A stretch of DNA of 64,000 bases from Pseudomonas protegens. Lineage in GTDB: Bacteria; Pseudomonadota; Gammaproteobacteria; Pseudomonadales; Pseudomonadaceae. The notes under the pieces are model-generated. The model was given only the letters and a program-made list of their open reading frames with translations. It ran no database searches and was not told the DNA's origin. The position numbers and the translations under genes are program-made. Location of the stretch: contig NZ_CP060201.1 in NCBI RefSeq assembly GCF_013407925.2, forward strand, positions 2,232,001 to 2,296,000, given 5' to 3'. Below are positions 24,625 to 34,926 of the stretch, one piece after another; position 1 is the stretch's first letter; every line of letters starts with the position of its first letter.

Positions 24625-25838
24625 GTATTTCTCTCCACCGATGCAGCGGAAACGACTACCCTGTTCAATGATAGTGAATCCAGATGGTCCGCATACCACT
24701 GGAGCATCTCACGACGACCGTCCAAATACTGGGCATGATTGTATGTGCCGCGAATACTGTTTTTGTCCACATGCGCTAACTGAGTTTCGACCCATTCGCT
24801 GCGATATCCTTGTTCATGCAAAGTAGTCGACATCGTATGGCGGACCCCATGCCCTGTAGCACGACCGTCGTAACCAGAGCGCTTGAGTAGCTGATTTATG
24901 GCAGCCTCGCTCATGGGCTTGGCTGGATCGTTCCGGCCAGGGAATGCAAGGGTATAGCCGCCAGTAATGCCCTCTAACTCACGCAATGCAGCCACTGCCT
25001 GTTTAGGCAAAGGCACAGAATGAGCGCGGCGCATTTTCATTCGCTCAGCGGGGATGACCCATAGCTCTTTATCAAGATCGAATTCAGACCAGGGCGCTCC
25101 CCTCAACTCAGCAGTTCGTACCCCTGTCAGAATGAGTAGGCGGGTAGCGATTTTCACCACATCGTGCCCAGGACATGCCTGAAAGCTGTGTATCAAGTCG
25201 GGTAGCTCTGCGATGGGCAAGAAGGGGTAGTGTCGAGACGTTGGGGTTTGAAGCGCCCCTCCGATATCTGCGATGGGGTTGTACTCAACACGTCCAGTGG
25301 CAATCGCAAAACGATAAACCTCTTGGCAACGCTGCCGAACCTTGCGCAGTTTTTCGAGAGCGCCTCTGGACTCGATACGGCGGAAGACCTGCAACCACTG
25401 CATGGGCTTGATTTCAGCTAACGGGAAAGACCCGACTTGCGGAAAGATATCGAGTTCAAAGGCCTCGATTACATCAGTGGCATAACCTGCTGACCAACGA
25501 GGCGACTTGTGCTGATGCCACTCCAACGCCAGGCTTTTGAAAGTATTCGCACGTGAGACCGCTGCCTGCGCTCGTGCAACCTTTCGCTCAAGCCCAGGAT
25601 GTCGCCCCTGTGCCACAAGCTGACGGGCCTCTGAGGCATGCTGTCGCGCCTGCGCAAGAGTGACCTTTTCGATGGTGCCAAGCGAAATGTGTGACTGCTT
25701 GCCATCTAAGCGGAATCGAAAGCGCCACGACTTGCCACCCGCTGCACGAATCCAGAGAAACAAGCCTGCCCCGTCGGCAAGCCCATAGTCCCTTTCACGT
25801 GGAGCGGCATTCTTAACCTGTAGTGCCGTCAAAGGCAT
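24621..25838 (-). CDS. int: P4-type tyrosine integrase of the tRNA-Thr island
   Basis: A 405-residue integrase with an N-terminal DUF4102-type arm-binding domain (LTALQVKNAAPRERDYGLAD ... GLFLWIRAAGGKSWRFRF), a SAM-like core-binding domain, and the catalytic domain with Arg in LTGVRTAELRGA, HGVRHTMSTTLHE, LAHVDKN and the Tyr in RGTYNHAQY. I chose the ATG at 25838 (MPLTALQVKN) because it matches the usual family start. It lies 167 bases from the tRNA 3' end and reads away from it, as is usual for islands integrated at tRNA 3' ends. Confidence 0.93.
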   Translation of the reverse strand: MPLTALQVKNAAPRERDYGLADGAGLFLWIRAAGGKSWRFRFRLDGKQSHISLGTIEKVTLAQARQHASEARQLVAQGRHPGLERKVARAQAAVSRANTFKSLALEWHQHKSPRWSAGYATDVIEAFELDIFPQVGSFPLAEIKPMQWLQVFRRIESRGALEKLRKVRQRCQEVYRFAIATGRVEYNPIADIGGALQTPTSRHYPFLPIAELPDLIHSFQACPGHDVVKIATRLLILTGVRTAELRGAPWSEFDLDKELWVIPAERMKMRRAHSVPLPKQAVAALRELEGITGGYTLAFPGRNDPAKPMSEAAINQLLKRSGYDGRATGHGVRHTMSTTLHEQGYRSEWVETQLAHVDKNSIRGTYNHAQYLDGRREMLQWYADHLDSLSLNRVVVSAASVERNT

Positions 25839-25918
25839 GCTGAGTACCCATGGATTATTGAACCACGATAAGGTACTCGTACAGGTACTCAAAGGACAAG
25901 CGCTGGGATGGAACTGGA

Positions 25919-25995
25919 TGGCACCGCATGAAACAGAAAGCCCGCACTAGGCGGGCTTCTGGTGGATTTCATGCGACTGCTTGGCACTGCATGAA
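25919..25995. repeat. Repeats near the right end of the island (possible integrase/excisionase sites)
   Basis: TGGCACCGCATGAA (25919-25932) recurs with one change as TGGCACTGCATGAA (25982-25995). Just to the left, AGGTACTC occurs at 25871-25878 and 25883-25890, and AGGTACTCAA is also present at the left end (12866-12875). Short repeats shared by both ends are typical of arm-type integrase sites. Confidence 0.5.
25939..25957 (-). terminator. Terminator downstream of tRNA-Thr
   Basis: AGCCCGC ACTAG GCGGGCT; on the minus strand the stem is followed by TTTCTGTTTC. It lies 48 bases beyond the tRNA 3' end, inside the island, so it would end tRNA transcription before the integrase. Confidence 0.65.
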
Positions 25996-26003
25996 TCTAT
26001 TGA

Positions 26004-26027
26004 CTGGTGCCGGAGACAGGAATCGAA
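26004..26027. repeat. Right attachment site inside tRNA-Thr
   Basis: CTGGTGCCGGAGACAGGA, then A, then TCGAA. This is the 3' 23 bases of the tRNA plus one flanking base, and it pairs with 12787-12810. It carries the functional tRNA 3' end. The single mismatch with the left copy falls in the T-loop. Confidence 0.85.
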
Positions 26028-26080
26028 CCTGCGACCTTCGCGTTACGAGTGCGCTGCTCTACCGACTGAGCTACACCGGC
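26005..26080 (-). tRNA. tRNA-Thr (anticodon CGT)
   Basis: A 76-base tRNA with CCA encoded. The acceptor arm begins GCCGGTG and ends CTCCGGC-A-CCA; the D-arm is GCTC/GAGC, the anticodon loop CTCGTAA, and the T-arm GCAGG-TTCGATT-CCTGT. Position 6 (T) faces position 67 (T), a mismatch in the acceptor stem; all other acceptor pairs are Watson-Crick. It is the integration target of the island. Confidence 0.95.
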
Positions 26081-26145
26081 GTGGGTTAAAACCTAGCATC
26101 GGCGCCCGAGGCCGGCAACCAGAAGCCTTGGCGCAGATAGCAAAA

Positions 26146-26166
26146 CGCCCCGAACCAGTCGGGGCG
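26146..26166 (-). terminator. pnp terminator
   Basis: CGCCCCG AACCAGT CGGGGCG followed by TTTTG on the minus strand, 30 bases after the pnp stop. Confidence 0.75.
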
Positions 26167-26197
26167 CTTGCTTGTTCAGCGTAAGGCTAAGGGACGA

Positions 26198-28303
26198 TTA
26201 AACGCCCGAAGCCTTGGCTGCTGCCACGTCTTTGATGGACAGCTTGATACGGCCGCGGTTGTCCACGTCCAGTACCAGCACTTCCACTTCCTGACCTTCT
26301 TTCAGGATGTCGGTGACTTTCTCAACGCGAGCGTCGCTCAGCATGGAGATGTGCACCAGACCGTCCTTGCCCGGCAGGATGTTGACGAAGGCGCCGAAGT
26401 CGACGATGCGCTCAACCTTGCCGAGGTAGATCTTGCCGATCTCGGCTTCCGCGGTGATGCCCAGAACGCGCTGACGCGCGGCCTCTGCAGCTTCCTTGGT
26501 TTCGCCGAAGATCTTGATCGAACCGTCGTCTTCGATGTCGATCGAAGCCTTGGTTTCTTCGCAGATCGCGCGAATGGTGGCGCCGCCTTTACCGATGACG
26601 TCACGGATCTTGTCGGTGTCGATCTTCATCGCGATCATGGTCGGTGCGTTGGCCGACAGTTCGCTACGGGACTGACCGATGATCTGGTTCATCTGGCCGA
26701 GGATGTTCAGGCGAGCTTCCAGGGCCTGGCCCAGGGCGATCTCCATGATTTCTTCGGTGATGCCCTTGATCTTGATGTCCATCTGCAGCGCGGTGACGCC
26801 TTTGGCGGTACCGGCTACCTTGAAGTCCATGTCGCCCAGGTGGTCTTCGTCACCCAGGATGTCGGTCAGGACGGCGAACTTCTCGCCTTCTTTAACCAGA
26901 CCCATGGCGATACCGGCAACCGGTGCCTTCATCGGTACACCGGCGTCCATCAGTGCCAGGGAAGCACCGCACACGGAAGCCATGGAGCTGGAACCGTTGG
27001 ATTCGGTGATTTCCGATACGACGCGGATGGTGTAAGGGAACACGTCGGCGGCTGGCAGCATGGCCTGGACCGAACGACGGGCCAGACGGCCGTGACCGAT
27101 TTCACGACGACCCGCGCCGCCCATGCGACCACACTCGCCCACCGAGAACGGAGGGAAGTTGTAGTGCAGCATGAAGGGGTCTTTCTTCTCGCCTTCCAGG
27201 GTGTCCAGCAGCTGTGCGTCGCGGGCAGTACCCAGGGTCGCAACCACCAGGGCCTGGGTTTCGCCACGGGTGAACAGGGCCGAACCGTGAGTCTTGGGCA
27301 GGACGCCGACTTCGATGTTCAGCGGACGCACGGTGCGGGTGTCGCGGCCGTCGATACGTGGCTTGCCGTTGACGATGTTTTCGCGAACGGTGCGGTATTC
27401 GATCTCGCCGAAAGCGGCTTTGACTTCGGCAGCCGAAGGCTGGCCTTCTTCACCGGAGAGCTTGGCGACCACTTGGTCTTTCAGCTCGCCCAGGCGCGCA
27501 TAACGGTCGGCCTTGACGGTGATGGTGTAAGCCTGGGAGATGGCTTCGCCGAACTCGGCACGGATAGCGCCCAGCAGTTCGGTGGCTTCTGGGGCAGCAG
27601 CCCAGTCCCAGGTAGGCTTGGCAGCTTCGGCGGCCAGCTCTTTGACCGCCTTGATCACCGACTGGAATTCGTCGTGGGCGAACAGTACAGCGCCCAGCAT
27701 CTGGTCTTCGGTCAGCTCTTTGGCTTCCGATTCAACCATCAGTACGGCTTCTTCGGTACCGGCCACGACCATGTCCAGGCTCGAAGCAGCCAGTTGCTCG
27801 TAGGTCGGGTTCAGCAGGTAGCCGGTGCTTTCGTGGAAAGCCACGCGAGCGGCGCCGATCGGGCCGTCGAAAGGAATGCCGGAGATCGCCAGGGCTGCCG
27901 AGGTACCGATCATCGCCGCGATGTCCGGATCGGTCTTCTTGCTGGTGGAAACCACGGTGCAGACAACCTGCACTTCGTTCATGAAGCCTTCTGGGAACAG
28001 AGGGCGGATCGGACGGTCGATCAGACGCGAGGTCAGGGTTTCTTTCTCGGAAGGACGGCCTTCGCGCTTGAAGAAACCGCCAGGGATCTTACCGGCAGCG
28101 TAAGTCTTTTCCTGGTAGTGCACGGACAGAGGGAAGAAGCCCTTGCCTGGATCGGCTTGCTTGGCGCCAACCACGGTCACCAATACGCTGACGTCGTCGT
28201 CAACGGTGACCAATACTGCGCCGGAGGCTTGACGGGCGATACGGCCAGTCTCGAGGGTGACGGTCGACTGACCGAACTGGAATTTTTTGATTACCGGGTT
28301 CAC
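26198..28303 (-). CDS. pnp: Polyribonucleotide nucleotidyltransferase (PNPase)
   Basis: A 701-residue 3'-5' phosphorolytic exoribonuclease of the RNA degradosome. It has two RNase PH domains (about 10-230 and 310-540, the second with the phosphate-binding [20 protein letters not shown] region), a KH domain ([15 protein letters not shown], about 560-610) and an S1 domain ([20 protein letters not shown], about 620-690). Full length. It is the last gene of the rimP-to-pnp cluster, and lies 197 bases after rpsO with a large hairpin between. Confidence 0.98.
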   Translation of the reverse strand: MNPVIKKFQFGQSTVTLETGRIARQASGAVLVTVDDDVSVLVTVVGAKQADPGKGFFPLSVHYQEKTYAAGKIPGGFFKREGRPSEKETLTSRLIDRPIRPLFPEGFMNEVQVVCTVVSTSKKTDPDIAAMIGTSAALAISGIPFDGPIGAARVAFHESTGYLLNPTYEQLAASSLDMVVAGTEEAVLMVESEAKELTEDQMLGAVLFAHDEFQSVIKAVKELAAEAAKPTWDWAAAPEATELLGAIRAEFGEAISQAYTITVKADRYARLGELKDQVVAKLSGEEGQPSAAEVKAAFGEIEYRTVRENIVNGKPRIDGRDTRTVRPLNIEVGVLPKTHGSALFTRGETQALVVATLGTARDAQLLDTLEGEKKDPFMLHYNFPPFSVGECGRMGGAGRREIGHGRLARRSVQAMLPAADVFPYTIRVVSEITESNGSSSMASVCGASLALMDAGVPMKAPVAGIAMGLVKEGEKFAVLTDILGDEDHLGDMDFKVAGTAKGVTALQMDIKIKGITEEIMEIALGQALEARLNILGQMNQIIGQSRSELSANAPTMIAMKIDTDKIRDVIGKGGATIRAICEETKASIDIEDDGSIKIFGETKEAAEAARQRVLGITAEAEIGKIYLGKVERIVDFGAFVNILPGKDGLVHISMLSDARVEKVTDILKEGQEVEVLVLDVDNRGRIKLSIKDVAAAKASGV

Positions 28304-28422
28304 GGTGTCCTACCTTCTTTGTGGCTCTTGGGGAAACTTGCTTCTTGCGAAATTCTTGGGCAATGCGGGGAATCGGCCCAGCCTTTATTGTCCAGGTAAA
28401 ACGGTGCAGCAGATAAAACTTG

Positions 28423-28487
28423 AGGCTGGGAGCCTGCCATACGCCGGCGGAAAAACCGCTGACGCATGGCAAACAACCAACCTCATA
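28423..28487. promoter_or_regulatory. Large hairpin between rpsO and pnp
   Basis: TGAGG (28423-28427) and CCTCA (28483-28487) close a branched stem. It contains GCCAT/ATGGC and GCGG/CCGC around an AAAAA loop (TTTTT on the minus-strand RNA). In E. coli the rpsO-pnp hairpin is cut by RNase III, and PNPase uses this to control its own mRNA. A similar role here is likely but inferred. Confidence 0.6.
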
Positions 28488-28500
28488 GCGCAATCGCTGA

Positions 28501-28770
28501 TTAGCGACGCAGACCCAGACGACCGATCAGGGTGCTGTAACGGCTCAGGTCTTTGCCTTTCAGGTAGTCCAGCAGCTTACGACGCTGGTTTACCATGCGG
28601 ATCAGGCCACGACGGGAGTGGTGGTCTTTACCGTTGGCTTTGAAGTGACCTTGCAGTTTGTTGATGTTGGCGGTCAGCAGTGCAACTTGCACTTCTGGCG
28701 AACCAGTGTCACCAACAGCTTGCTGGTAGTCGGTTACGATCTGAGCTTTTTCTTCAACGCTGAGTGCCAT
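28501..28770 (-). CDS. rpsO: 30S ribosomal protein S15
   Basis: An 89-residue primary rRNA-binding protein of the small subunit: [16 protein letters not shown] ... [20 protein letters not shown] ... LIGRLGLRR. The start at 28770 is set by the universal N-terminus and length. Its leader holds a perfect palindrome, GAAACTGTTC AA GAACAGTTTC (28791-28812), which may take part in autoregulation by S15. Confidence 0.98.
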   Translation of the reverse strand: MALSVEEKAQIVTDYQQAVGDTGSPEVQVALLTANINKLQGHFKANGKDHHSRRGLIRMVNQRRKLLDYLKGKDLSRYSTLIGRLGLRR

Positions 28771-28885
28771 GTGGGCAATCCTTATATCAGGAAACTGTTC
28801 AAGAACAGTTTCAACAGGCCAGGGACAAATCCCTGTATCTATAAATGAGTAGTGACCGTGCCTGTTAACAGCCACCCTCGTTCGG

Positions 28886-29803
28886 TCATTCTGACCGAAT
28901 CAGTCGACGCGGCGCGATGCGCCCGTCTTCGCTCACTTCACCGATACCGATGAAGCGACCGTTGTGATCCTGTACCCGCACCATGCCGAACTTCGGCGCA
29001 TCCGGGGCACGCACCGGCTGGCCATTGAGCCAGTAGAACGCGCTGTGCTCCGAGAACTGCAGCAGGGGCCAATCCAGCAGACCGCTGTCCGATGGCATCA
29101 GGAAGCGATCTACCGCTTCGTTGCCGCCTTCGGCGTGCACGGCTTCAAGCTCTTCCAGGGTGACCGTCTGGGCCAGGCTGAAAGGTCCGGCCTGGGTCCG
29201 TCGCAATTCTGCAACGTAAGCACCGCAGCCAAGTTTTTCACCGATATCTTCCACCAGGGTGCGGATATAGGTGCCTTTGCTGCAGTCCACCGCCAGGCGC
29301 GCAGTGTCGCCTTCAAAGGCGAGTAATTCCAAGCGCGCAATAGTAACAGAACGCGGTTCGCGCTCCACCACTTCCCCTGCACGAGCCAGTTTGTAGAGGG
29401 GCTGGCCATCGCGCTTGAGGGCGGAGTACATCGGCGGTATCTGTTTGATTTCACCGCGAAATTCCGGCAATACCGCTTCGATATCGGCACGACCAACGGT
29501 CACTTCACGGGTCTGCAAAACTTCGCCTTCAGCGTCCGCGGTGGTGGTGGTCTTGCCCAATTGCATCAGGGTTTCGTAACCCTTGTCGGAATCGAGCAGG
29601 TATTGCGAGAACTTGGTGGCCTCGCCAAAGCACAGCGGCAGCACACCGGTGGCCAGTGGATCGAGGCTGCCGGTGTGACCGGCCTTCTCGGCATTGAGCA
29701 ACCAGCGGACTTTCTGCAGCGCCGCGTTGGAGGTGAAGCCCAGCGGCTTGTCCAGAAGGATGATGCCGCTGACGTTACGACGGATACGCTTGACCTGAGC
29801 CAC
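28886..29803 (-). CDS. truB: tRNA pseudouridine(55) synthase TruB
   Basis: A 305-residue enzyme that forms pseudouridine 55 in the tRNA T-loop. It has the N-terminal [14 protein letters not shown], the catalytic Asp in [16 protein letters not shown] (about residue 48) and [23 protein letters not shown]-like C-terminal region follows. The start at 29803 lies 3 bases after the rbfA stop, which indicates coupling. Confidence 0.97.
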   Translation of the reverse strand: MAQVKRIRRNVSGIILLDKPLGFTSNAALQKVRWLLNAEKAGHTGSLDPLATGVLPLCFGEATKFSQYLLDSDKGYETLMQLGKTTTTADAEGEVLQTREVTVGRADIEAVLPEFRGEIKQIPPMYSALKRDGQPLYKLARAGEVVEREPRSVTIARLELLAFEGDTARLAVDCSKGTYIRTLVEDIGEKLGCGAYVAELRRTQAGPFSLAQTVTLEELEAVHAEGGNEAVDRFLMPSDSGLLDWPLLQFSEHSAFYWLNGQPVRAPDAPKFGMVRVQDHNGRFIGIGEVSEDGRIAPRRLIRSE

Positions 29804-29806
29804 CGC

Positions 29807-30208
29807 TTACTCCTTGGCGTCTTCAGGGGCAGGCGCGTCGCCATGCTGGCTGTCTTCAGCCACGGCGCGCTCGATCAGGGCCGACAAGTGCGCCCCGCGG
29901 GCCACGCTTTCGTCGTAATGGAAGTGCAGTTGCGGCACGCTGCGCAGCTTCATTTCCTTGGCCAGTTGCATGCGCAGGAAACCTGCCGCCGAGTTCAGTA
30001 CCTTGATGCTCTGGGCGATCTCTTCGGCGTTTTCCTGGCCCATCACGGTGATGAAGATCTTCGCGTGACCGACATCGCGGCTGACTTCCACGGCGGTGAT
30101 GGTCACCAGGCCGACGCGTGGATCCTTGACTTCGCGACGGATCAGTTGCGCCAGTTCGCGCTGCATCTGATCACCGATACGTTGGGTACGGCTGTATTCT
30201 TTTGCCAT
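29807..30208 (-). CDS. rbfA: Ribosome-binding factor A
   Basis: A 133-residue KH-like 30S maturation factor needed for 16S rRNA 5'-end processing and cold growth: [54 protein letters not shown]. The C-terminal tail is acidic ([14 protein letters not shown]). It lies between infB and truB in the classic cluster. Confidence 0.96.
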   Translation of the reverse strand: MAKEYSRTQRIGDQMQRELAQLIRREVKDPRVGLVTITAVEVSRDVGHAKIFITVMGQENAEEIAQSIKVLNSAAGFLRMQLAKEMKLRSVPQLHFHYDESVARGAHLSALIERAVAEDSQHGDAPAPEDAKE

Positions 30209-30262
30209 GTCTTGTTACCTGTTACTGCCTCACGGTGAAACCCGTGTGGTCTGAAAGCGGCA

Positions 30263-30296
30263 AACGCCCGGCCTGGCAGGAGCCAGACCGGGCGTT
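30263..30296. terminator. Strong hairpin between infB and rbfA
   Basis: Arms AACGCCCGG and CCGGGCGTT enclose a second stem CTGGC/GCCAG with the loop AGGA. On the minus strand it is followed by only TTTGCC, so it is probably a partial terminator or processing site that lowers rbfA-truB-rpsO-pnp relative to infB. Confidence 0.6.
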
Positions 30297-30367
30297 GCGT
30301 TTAGAGGCCGCTGGCGGTGCCGTGCATAGACATGCTACGGGCCACCAGGGCTCTTGAAGTGCGCGAG

Positions 30368-32884
30368 TTAGAGGCTGCGAGCAACCTGGACCTTCTCGAA
30401 GACTTCGATCTTGTCGCCGACTTTGACGTCGTTGTAGCTCTTCACGCCGATACCGCATTCCATGCCGGCACGCACTTCGGACGCGTCATCCTTGAAGCGG
30501 CGCAGGGATTCCAGCTCGCCTTCGAAGATAACGATGTCTTCACGCAGTACGCGGATTGGACGGTTACGGTGCACGACACCTTCGATGACCATGCAACCGG
30601 CGATCGCGCCAAACTTCGGCGAGCGGAACACGTCGCGAACTTCGGCAACACCCAGGATGTTCTCCCGAACGTCGCTGCCCAACATACCGGTCAGGGCTTT
30701 CTTGACGTCTTCGATGATGTCGTAGATCACGTTGTAGTAACGCATATCCAGACCTTCCTGCTCGACGATCTTCCGGGCGCCGGCATCGGCACGCACGTTG
30801 AAGCCGAACAGTACAGCGTTGGAGGCCAGTGCCAGGTTGGCGTCGCTTTCGGTGATACCACCGACGCCGCCGCCCACTACGCGCACTTGCACTTCGTCGT
30901 TGCCCAGGCCGTTCAGAGCGCCTTGCAGAGCTTCCAACGAACCACGGACGTCGGATTTGAGGACGATGTTGAGCGTCTTCTTCTCTTCCTGGCCCATGCT
31001 TTCGAAGATGTTTTCCAGCTTGCCGGCGTGAGCACGGGCCAGCTTGACTTCGCGGAACTTGCCTTGACGGAACAGAGCCACTTCACGGGCTTTCTTCTCG
31101 TCGGCCACTACGCTCATCTCGTCGCCAGCGTCCGGGGTACCGTCCAGGCCGAGGATCTCGACCGGTATGGAAGGACCGGCTTCCTTGATGGGCTTGCCGT
31201 TCTCGTCGAGCATGGCGCGCACGCGGCCATAGTTCGAGCCAACCAGCACCATGTCGCCTTGACGCAGCGTACCGTCCTGAACCAGCACGGTGGCTACCGG
31301 GCCGCGGCCCTTGTCGAGACGGGATTCAACCACGACGCCACGGCCAGGAGCCGAAGGAGTGGCCTTGAGTTCCAGTACTTCAGCCTGCAGCAGAACCGCT
31401 TCGAGCAGGTCGTCGACACCGGTACCCATTTTCGCGGAAACCGGTACGAACGGCGTATCGCCACCCCAGTCTTCCGACGTTACGCCGTGAACCGAGAGCT
31501 CACTGCGGATACGGTCCAGATCGGCGCCTGGCTTGTCGATCTTGTTCACCGCCACCACCAGCGGAACGCCGGCAGCCTGTGCGTGCTGAACGGCTTCAAC
31601 GGTCTGCGGCATCACGCCGTCGTCCGCTGCAACCACCAGGATCACGATGTCGGTGGCCTTGGCACCACGGGCACGCATGGCGGTAAACGCGGCGTGACCA
31701 GGGGTGTCGAGGAAGGTGACCATGCCGCGCTCGGTTTCTACGTGGTAGGCACCGATGTGCTGGGTGATGCCACCGGCTTCGCCCGCGGCCACTTTGGCGC
31801 GACGGATGTAGTCCAGCAACGAGGTCTTACCGTGGTCAACGTGGCCCATTACGGTCACGACCGGCGCACGGGCGACCGCTTCACCTTCGAACTTCAGGGA
31901 CTCGGCCAGGGAATCTTCCAGGGCGGTGTCGCTGACCAGGGTCACTTTGTGGCCCAGTTCTTCAGCAACCAGCTGGGCAGTTTCCTGATCCAGAACCTGG
32001 TTGATGGTGGCTGGAGTACCCAGCTTGAACATGAACTTGATGACTTCGGCAGCCTTGACCGACATCTGCTGGGCCAACTCGCCCACAGTGATGGTCTCGC
32101 CGATCTGCACGTCACGTACCACTGGCCCGGTTGGGCTCTGGAAACCGTGAGCGTTGCGCTTCTTCAGCTTGGCCTTGCCGCGACCACCACGACGGAAGCC
32201 ATCGCTTTCTTCGTCGGTAGTACGTGGGGCAACGCGCGGCGCAGGCGCCTTTTCCTTGACCGAAGCACGATGCGGAGCGTTTTTGCGCTCGCCATCGCCG
32301 CTGCGACGGTTGTCGTCGTTGCGGGACTTGTCCGGACGGCGCTGCTCGTCTTTCTTGCGCTCGGCAACCGGTGCCGGAGCGGCCACCGGAGCTTCTTGCA
32401 CAGTGTCGACCACAGGCGCAGGTGCAGGGGCTGCAGCAGCTTGCGCAGCAACAGGCTCGGCAACCGGAGCAGGCTGGCGACGCGCTTCTTCTTCGGCGCG
32501 ACGCTTGGCTTCTTCTTCAGCCTTTTGACGAGCAGCATTTTCTACTGCGCGACGTTCTTCCAGTTCGCGTTGACGCTCGGCTTCGATTTCTTCCGGGCTG
32601 CGCTGCACGAAGACTTTCTTCTTGCGCACTTCAACGCTGATGCTCTTGCTGCCAGCCACACGCAGGGTGCTGGTGGTCTTGCGCTGCAAAGTGATCTTGC
32701 GTGGTTCTTCCACTTTCGCCTTGTGGCTGCTTTTCAGATGAGTCAGCAACGACTGCTTCTCACTGTCGCTCACATGTTCCTCGGCGGCGGTGTGCGGCAG
32801 ACCTGCCTCACGCATCTGCTGCAGCAGGCGCTCTACCGGTGTTTTGACCTCATCGGCCAGTTGTTTCACCGTGACTTGCGTCAT
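30368..32884 (-). CDS. infB: Translation initiation factor IF-2
   Basis: An 838-residue GTPase that places fMet-tRNA on the 30S subunit. It has an N-terminal IF2_N domain ([20 protein letters not shown]), a long charged Ala/Pro/Glu/Arg linker (about 95-260), and a second IF2_N ([20 protein letters not shown]). The G domain has G1 GHVDHGKTS (about 347), G3 DTPGHAAF and G4 NKID. Domains II-IV follow, ending [11 protein letters not shown]. Full length; it lies 27 bases after nusA. Confidence 0.98.
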   Translation of the reverse strand: MTQVTVKQLADEVKTPVERLLQQMREAGLPHTAAEEHVSDSEKQSLLTHLKSSHKAKVEEPRKITLQRKTTSTLRVAGSKSISVEVRKKKVFVQRSPEEIEAERQRELEERRAVENAARQKAEEEAKRRAEEEARRQPAPVAEPVAAQAAAAPAPAPVVDTVQEAPVAAPAPVAERKKDEQRRPDKSRNDDNRRSGDGERKNAPHRASVKEKAPAPRVAPRTTDEESDGFRRGGRGKAKLKKRNAHGFQSPTGPVVRDVQIGETITVGELAQQMSVKAAEVIKFMFKLGTPATINQVLDQETAQLVAEELGHKVTLVSDTALEDSLAESLKFEGEAVARAPVVTVMGHVDHGKTSLLDYIRRAKVAAGEAGGITQHIGAYHVETERGMVTFLDTPGHAAFTAMRARGAKATDIVILVVAADDGVMPQTVEAVQHAQAAGVPLVVAVNKIDKPGADLDRIRSELSVHGVTSEDWGGDTPFVPVSAKMGTGVDDLLEAVLLQAEVLELKATPSAPGRGVVVESRLDKGRGPVATVLVQDGTLRQGDMVLVGSNYGRVRAMLDENGKPIKEAGPSIPVEILGLDGTPDAGDEMSVVADEKKAREVALFRQGKFREVKLARAHAGKLENIFESMGQEEKKTLNIVLKSDVRGSLEALQGALNGLGNDEVQVRVVGGGVGGITESDANLALASNAVLFGFNVRADAGARKIVEQEGLDMRYYNVIYDIIEDVKKALTGMLGSDVRENILGVAEVRDVFRSPKFGAIAGCMVIEGVVHRNRPIRVLREDIVIFEGELESLRRFKDDASEVRAGMECGIGVKSYNDVKVGDKIEVFEKVQVARSL

Positions 32885-32911
32885 GCACTTCTCTCCTCAG
32901 GCCGCGCCTAA

Positions 32912-34393
32912 TTACTCGAACCAGTGGGCTCGGGCGGCCATGATCAACTTGCCGGCACGATCATCGTCAATGCCGTCGATGTCGAGCAGGTCGTCAATAG
33001 ACTGCTCGGCCAGGTCTTCGCGGGTAATTACGCCGCGCACCGCCAGTTCCATCGCCAAATCCTTGTCCATACCCTCAAGCGAGAGCAGGTCTTCGGCCGG
33101 ATGGGCGTCTGCCAGCTTTTCCTCAGTAGCGATGGCTTTAGTCAACAAGCGATCCTTGGCCCGAGCGCGAAGCTCGTTGACGATGTCTTCGTCAAAGCCG
33201 TCGATGTTGAGCATTTCTTCCAGCGGTACGTAGGCAATCTCTTCCAGGCTGGTGAAGCCTTCATCAACCAGAACCTGTGCCAGTTCTTCATCGACTTCCA
33301 GCTCATCGATGAAATTGCGCAGGATGTCGCCGGTTTCTGCTTGCTGCTTGGCCTGGATGTCCGATTCGGTCATCACGTTCAGGGTCCAGCCAGTCAATTG
33401 GCTGGCCAGACGCACGTTCTGACCACCGCGACCAATGGCCTGAGCCAGATTGTCTGCGCCAACGGCGATGTCCATGGCATGGGCATCTTCGTCAACGATA
33501 ATTGCCGCGACCTCAGCCGGCGACATGGCATTGATCACGAACTGCGCCGGGTTCTCGTCCCACAGGACGATGTCCACACGCTCGCCGCCCAACTCGCCGG
33601 AAACGGCCTGGACGCGCGAACCGCGCATACCAATGCACGCGCCCTGCGGGTCGATGCGTTTGTCTTTGGAGCGGACTGCGATCTTGGCCCGCGAACCCGG
33701 ATCACGGGAAGCGGCCATGACTTCGATCAGGCCTTCGGCAATTTCCGGCACTTCGATACGGAACAGCTCGATCAGCATTTCCGGCGCGGTACGCGACAGG
33801 ATCAGCTGCGGGCCGCGGTTCTCGGTGCGGATTTCCTTGAGCAGCGCGCGCAGACGCACGCCGACCCGGAAAGTCTCACGGGAGATGATGTCTTCACGGG
33901 CCAGCAACGCTTCGGCGTTGTTGCCCAGGTCAACGATCACGTTGTCACGTGTCACTTTTTTCACGGTGCCGGAGATGATTTCACCCAGGCGCTCGCGATA
34001 GGCATCAACTACCTGTGCGCGCTCGGCTTCGCGAACTTTCTGCACAATGACCTGCTTGGCGGTCTGGGCAGCGATGCGGCCGAACTCAATGGATTCGATT
34101 TTCTCTTCGATCACATCACCGACTTTGGCGTCGGGATGGGTTTCACGAGCCTTGCTCAACCAGGTCTCGACCGCTGGATCATCCAGATCGGCTTCTTCGA
34201 CCACCGTCCAGCGACGGAAAGTCTCGTAGGAACCGGTGTGGCGATTGATTTCCACACGCAGGTCCACTTCGTCCTCAAAGCGCTTTTTGGTAGCAGTGGC
34301 CAGAGCCAGCTCCAGCGCTTCAAAAATCACGCTTGCCGGTACACCCTTTTCATTGGATACCGACTCAACAACCAGCAGTACTTCTTTGCTCAT
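32912..34393 (-). CDS. nusA: Transcription elongation/termination factor NusA
   Basis: A 493-residue RNA polymerase-binding factor: N-terminal domain ([19 protein letters not shown]), S1 domain ([18 protein letters not shown]), KH domains ([20 protein letters not shown] and [17 protein letters not shown]) and two C-terminal acidic helix-hairpin-helix repeats. I place the start at 34393, where [10 protein letters not shown] begins; an upstream extension of seven codons is not conserved. Confidence 0.97.
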   Translation of the reverse strand: MSKEVLLVVESVSNEKGVPASVIFEALELALATATKKRFEDEVDLRVEINRHTGSYETFRRWTVVEEADLDDPAVETWLSKARETHPDAKVGDVIEEKIESIEFGRIAAQTAKQVIVQKVREAERAQVVDAYRERLGEIISGTVKKVTRDNVIVDLGNNAEALLAREDIISRETFRVGVRLRALLKEIRTENRGPQLILSRTAPEMLIELFRIEVPEIAEGLIEVMAASRDPGSRAKIAVRSKDKRIDPQGACIGMRGSRVQAVSGELGGERVDIVLWDENPAQFVINAMSPAEVAAIIVDEDAHAMDIAVGADNLAQAIGRGGQNVRLASQLTGWTLNVMTESDIQAKQQAETGDILRNFIDELEVDEELAQVLVDEGFTSLEEIAYVPLEEMLNIDGFDEDIVNELRARAKDRLLTKAIATEEKLADAHPAEDLLSLEGMDKDLAMELAVRGVITREDLAEQSIDDLLDIDGIDDDRAGKLIMAARAHWFE

Positions 34394-34440
34394 CGTACGC
34401 CTCGCCTTTCGCAAGCCATTGGATCCGCGGGATCCGCGTC

Positions 34441-34899
34441 TCAGTCAAAACTGGGAATAATGTTGGCCTTGTCGATCATATCGATCGGCAACAGGAACTC
34501 GTGATCATCTACCTGCACCACGACGTCCTGCTCCTCCACCCCGCGGAGAAGGCCCTGAAAATTACGCCGACCTTCGAAGGGCGAGCGCAGCTTGATCTTC
34601 ACTTGCTCACCGACATACTTGGCAAACTGTTCAAGGGTGAACAGCGGGCGTTCCATGCCAGGAGAGGAAACTTCAAGGGTGTATTCAACGGAGATCGGGT
34701 CTTCCACGTCGAGAACACCACTGATCTGACGGCTGACGATGGCGCAATCGTCCACCAACACGCCGCCTTCTTTATCGATATAAACGCGCAACAATGAGTG
34801 GCGACCCTGAGCCGAAAACTCAATACCCCAGCATTCATAGCCAAGGGCCACGACCACCGGGGCCAACAAGGCCTGCAACTGTTCTAGCTTGCTCGACAC
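34441..34899 (-). CDS. rimP: Ribosome maturation factor RimP
   Basis: A 152-residue 30S assembly factor ([16 protein letters not shown] ... [16 protein letters not shown] ... [18 protein letters not shown]). The GTG at 34899 is preferred over the ATG at 34917: GAGGGGG, a strong ribosome site, lies 5 bases before the GTG and inside the six codons that separate the two starts, and known RimP proteins begin MSSKLEQ. First protein gene of the nusA-infB operon, downstream of tRNA-fMet. Confidence 0.93.
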   Translation of the reverse strand: MSSKLEQLQALLAPVVVALGYECWGIEFSAQGRHSLLRVYIDKEGGVLVDDCAIVSRQISGVLDVEDPISVEYTLEVSSPGMERPLFTLEQFAKYVGEQVKIKLRSPFEGRRNFQGLLRGVEEQDVVVQVDDHEFLLPIDMIDKANIIPSFD

Positions 34900-34926
34900 C
34901 TGAACCCCCTCGTGCATGCTTGTGCA

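Larger units (their letters stand above)
12787..26027. mobile_element. Integrated genomic island in tRNA-Thr(CGT) with integrase, TrfA and iterons
   Basis: A 13.2-kb segment bounded by a 24-base imperfect direct repeat derived from the tRNA 3' end. A P4-type integrase gene lies directly beside the intact tRNA and points away from it. The cargo differs from the flanks: lower GC, many small genes of unknown function, an AlpA-type regulator, a TrfA-like initiator with iterons, a second tyrosine recombinase, two conjugation-related membrane genes and an OLD nuclease. I found no relaxase, coupling protein, VirB4-type ATPase or pilus genes. Self-transfer is therefore unlikely, though mobilisation or excision with transient replication is plausible. 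Confidence 0.85.

Noticed and set aside
12787..26027. A complete self-transmissible ICE
   Set aside because: Only two conjugation-related membrane genes are present. Relaxase, coupling protein, VirB4-type ATPase and pilus genes are absent.
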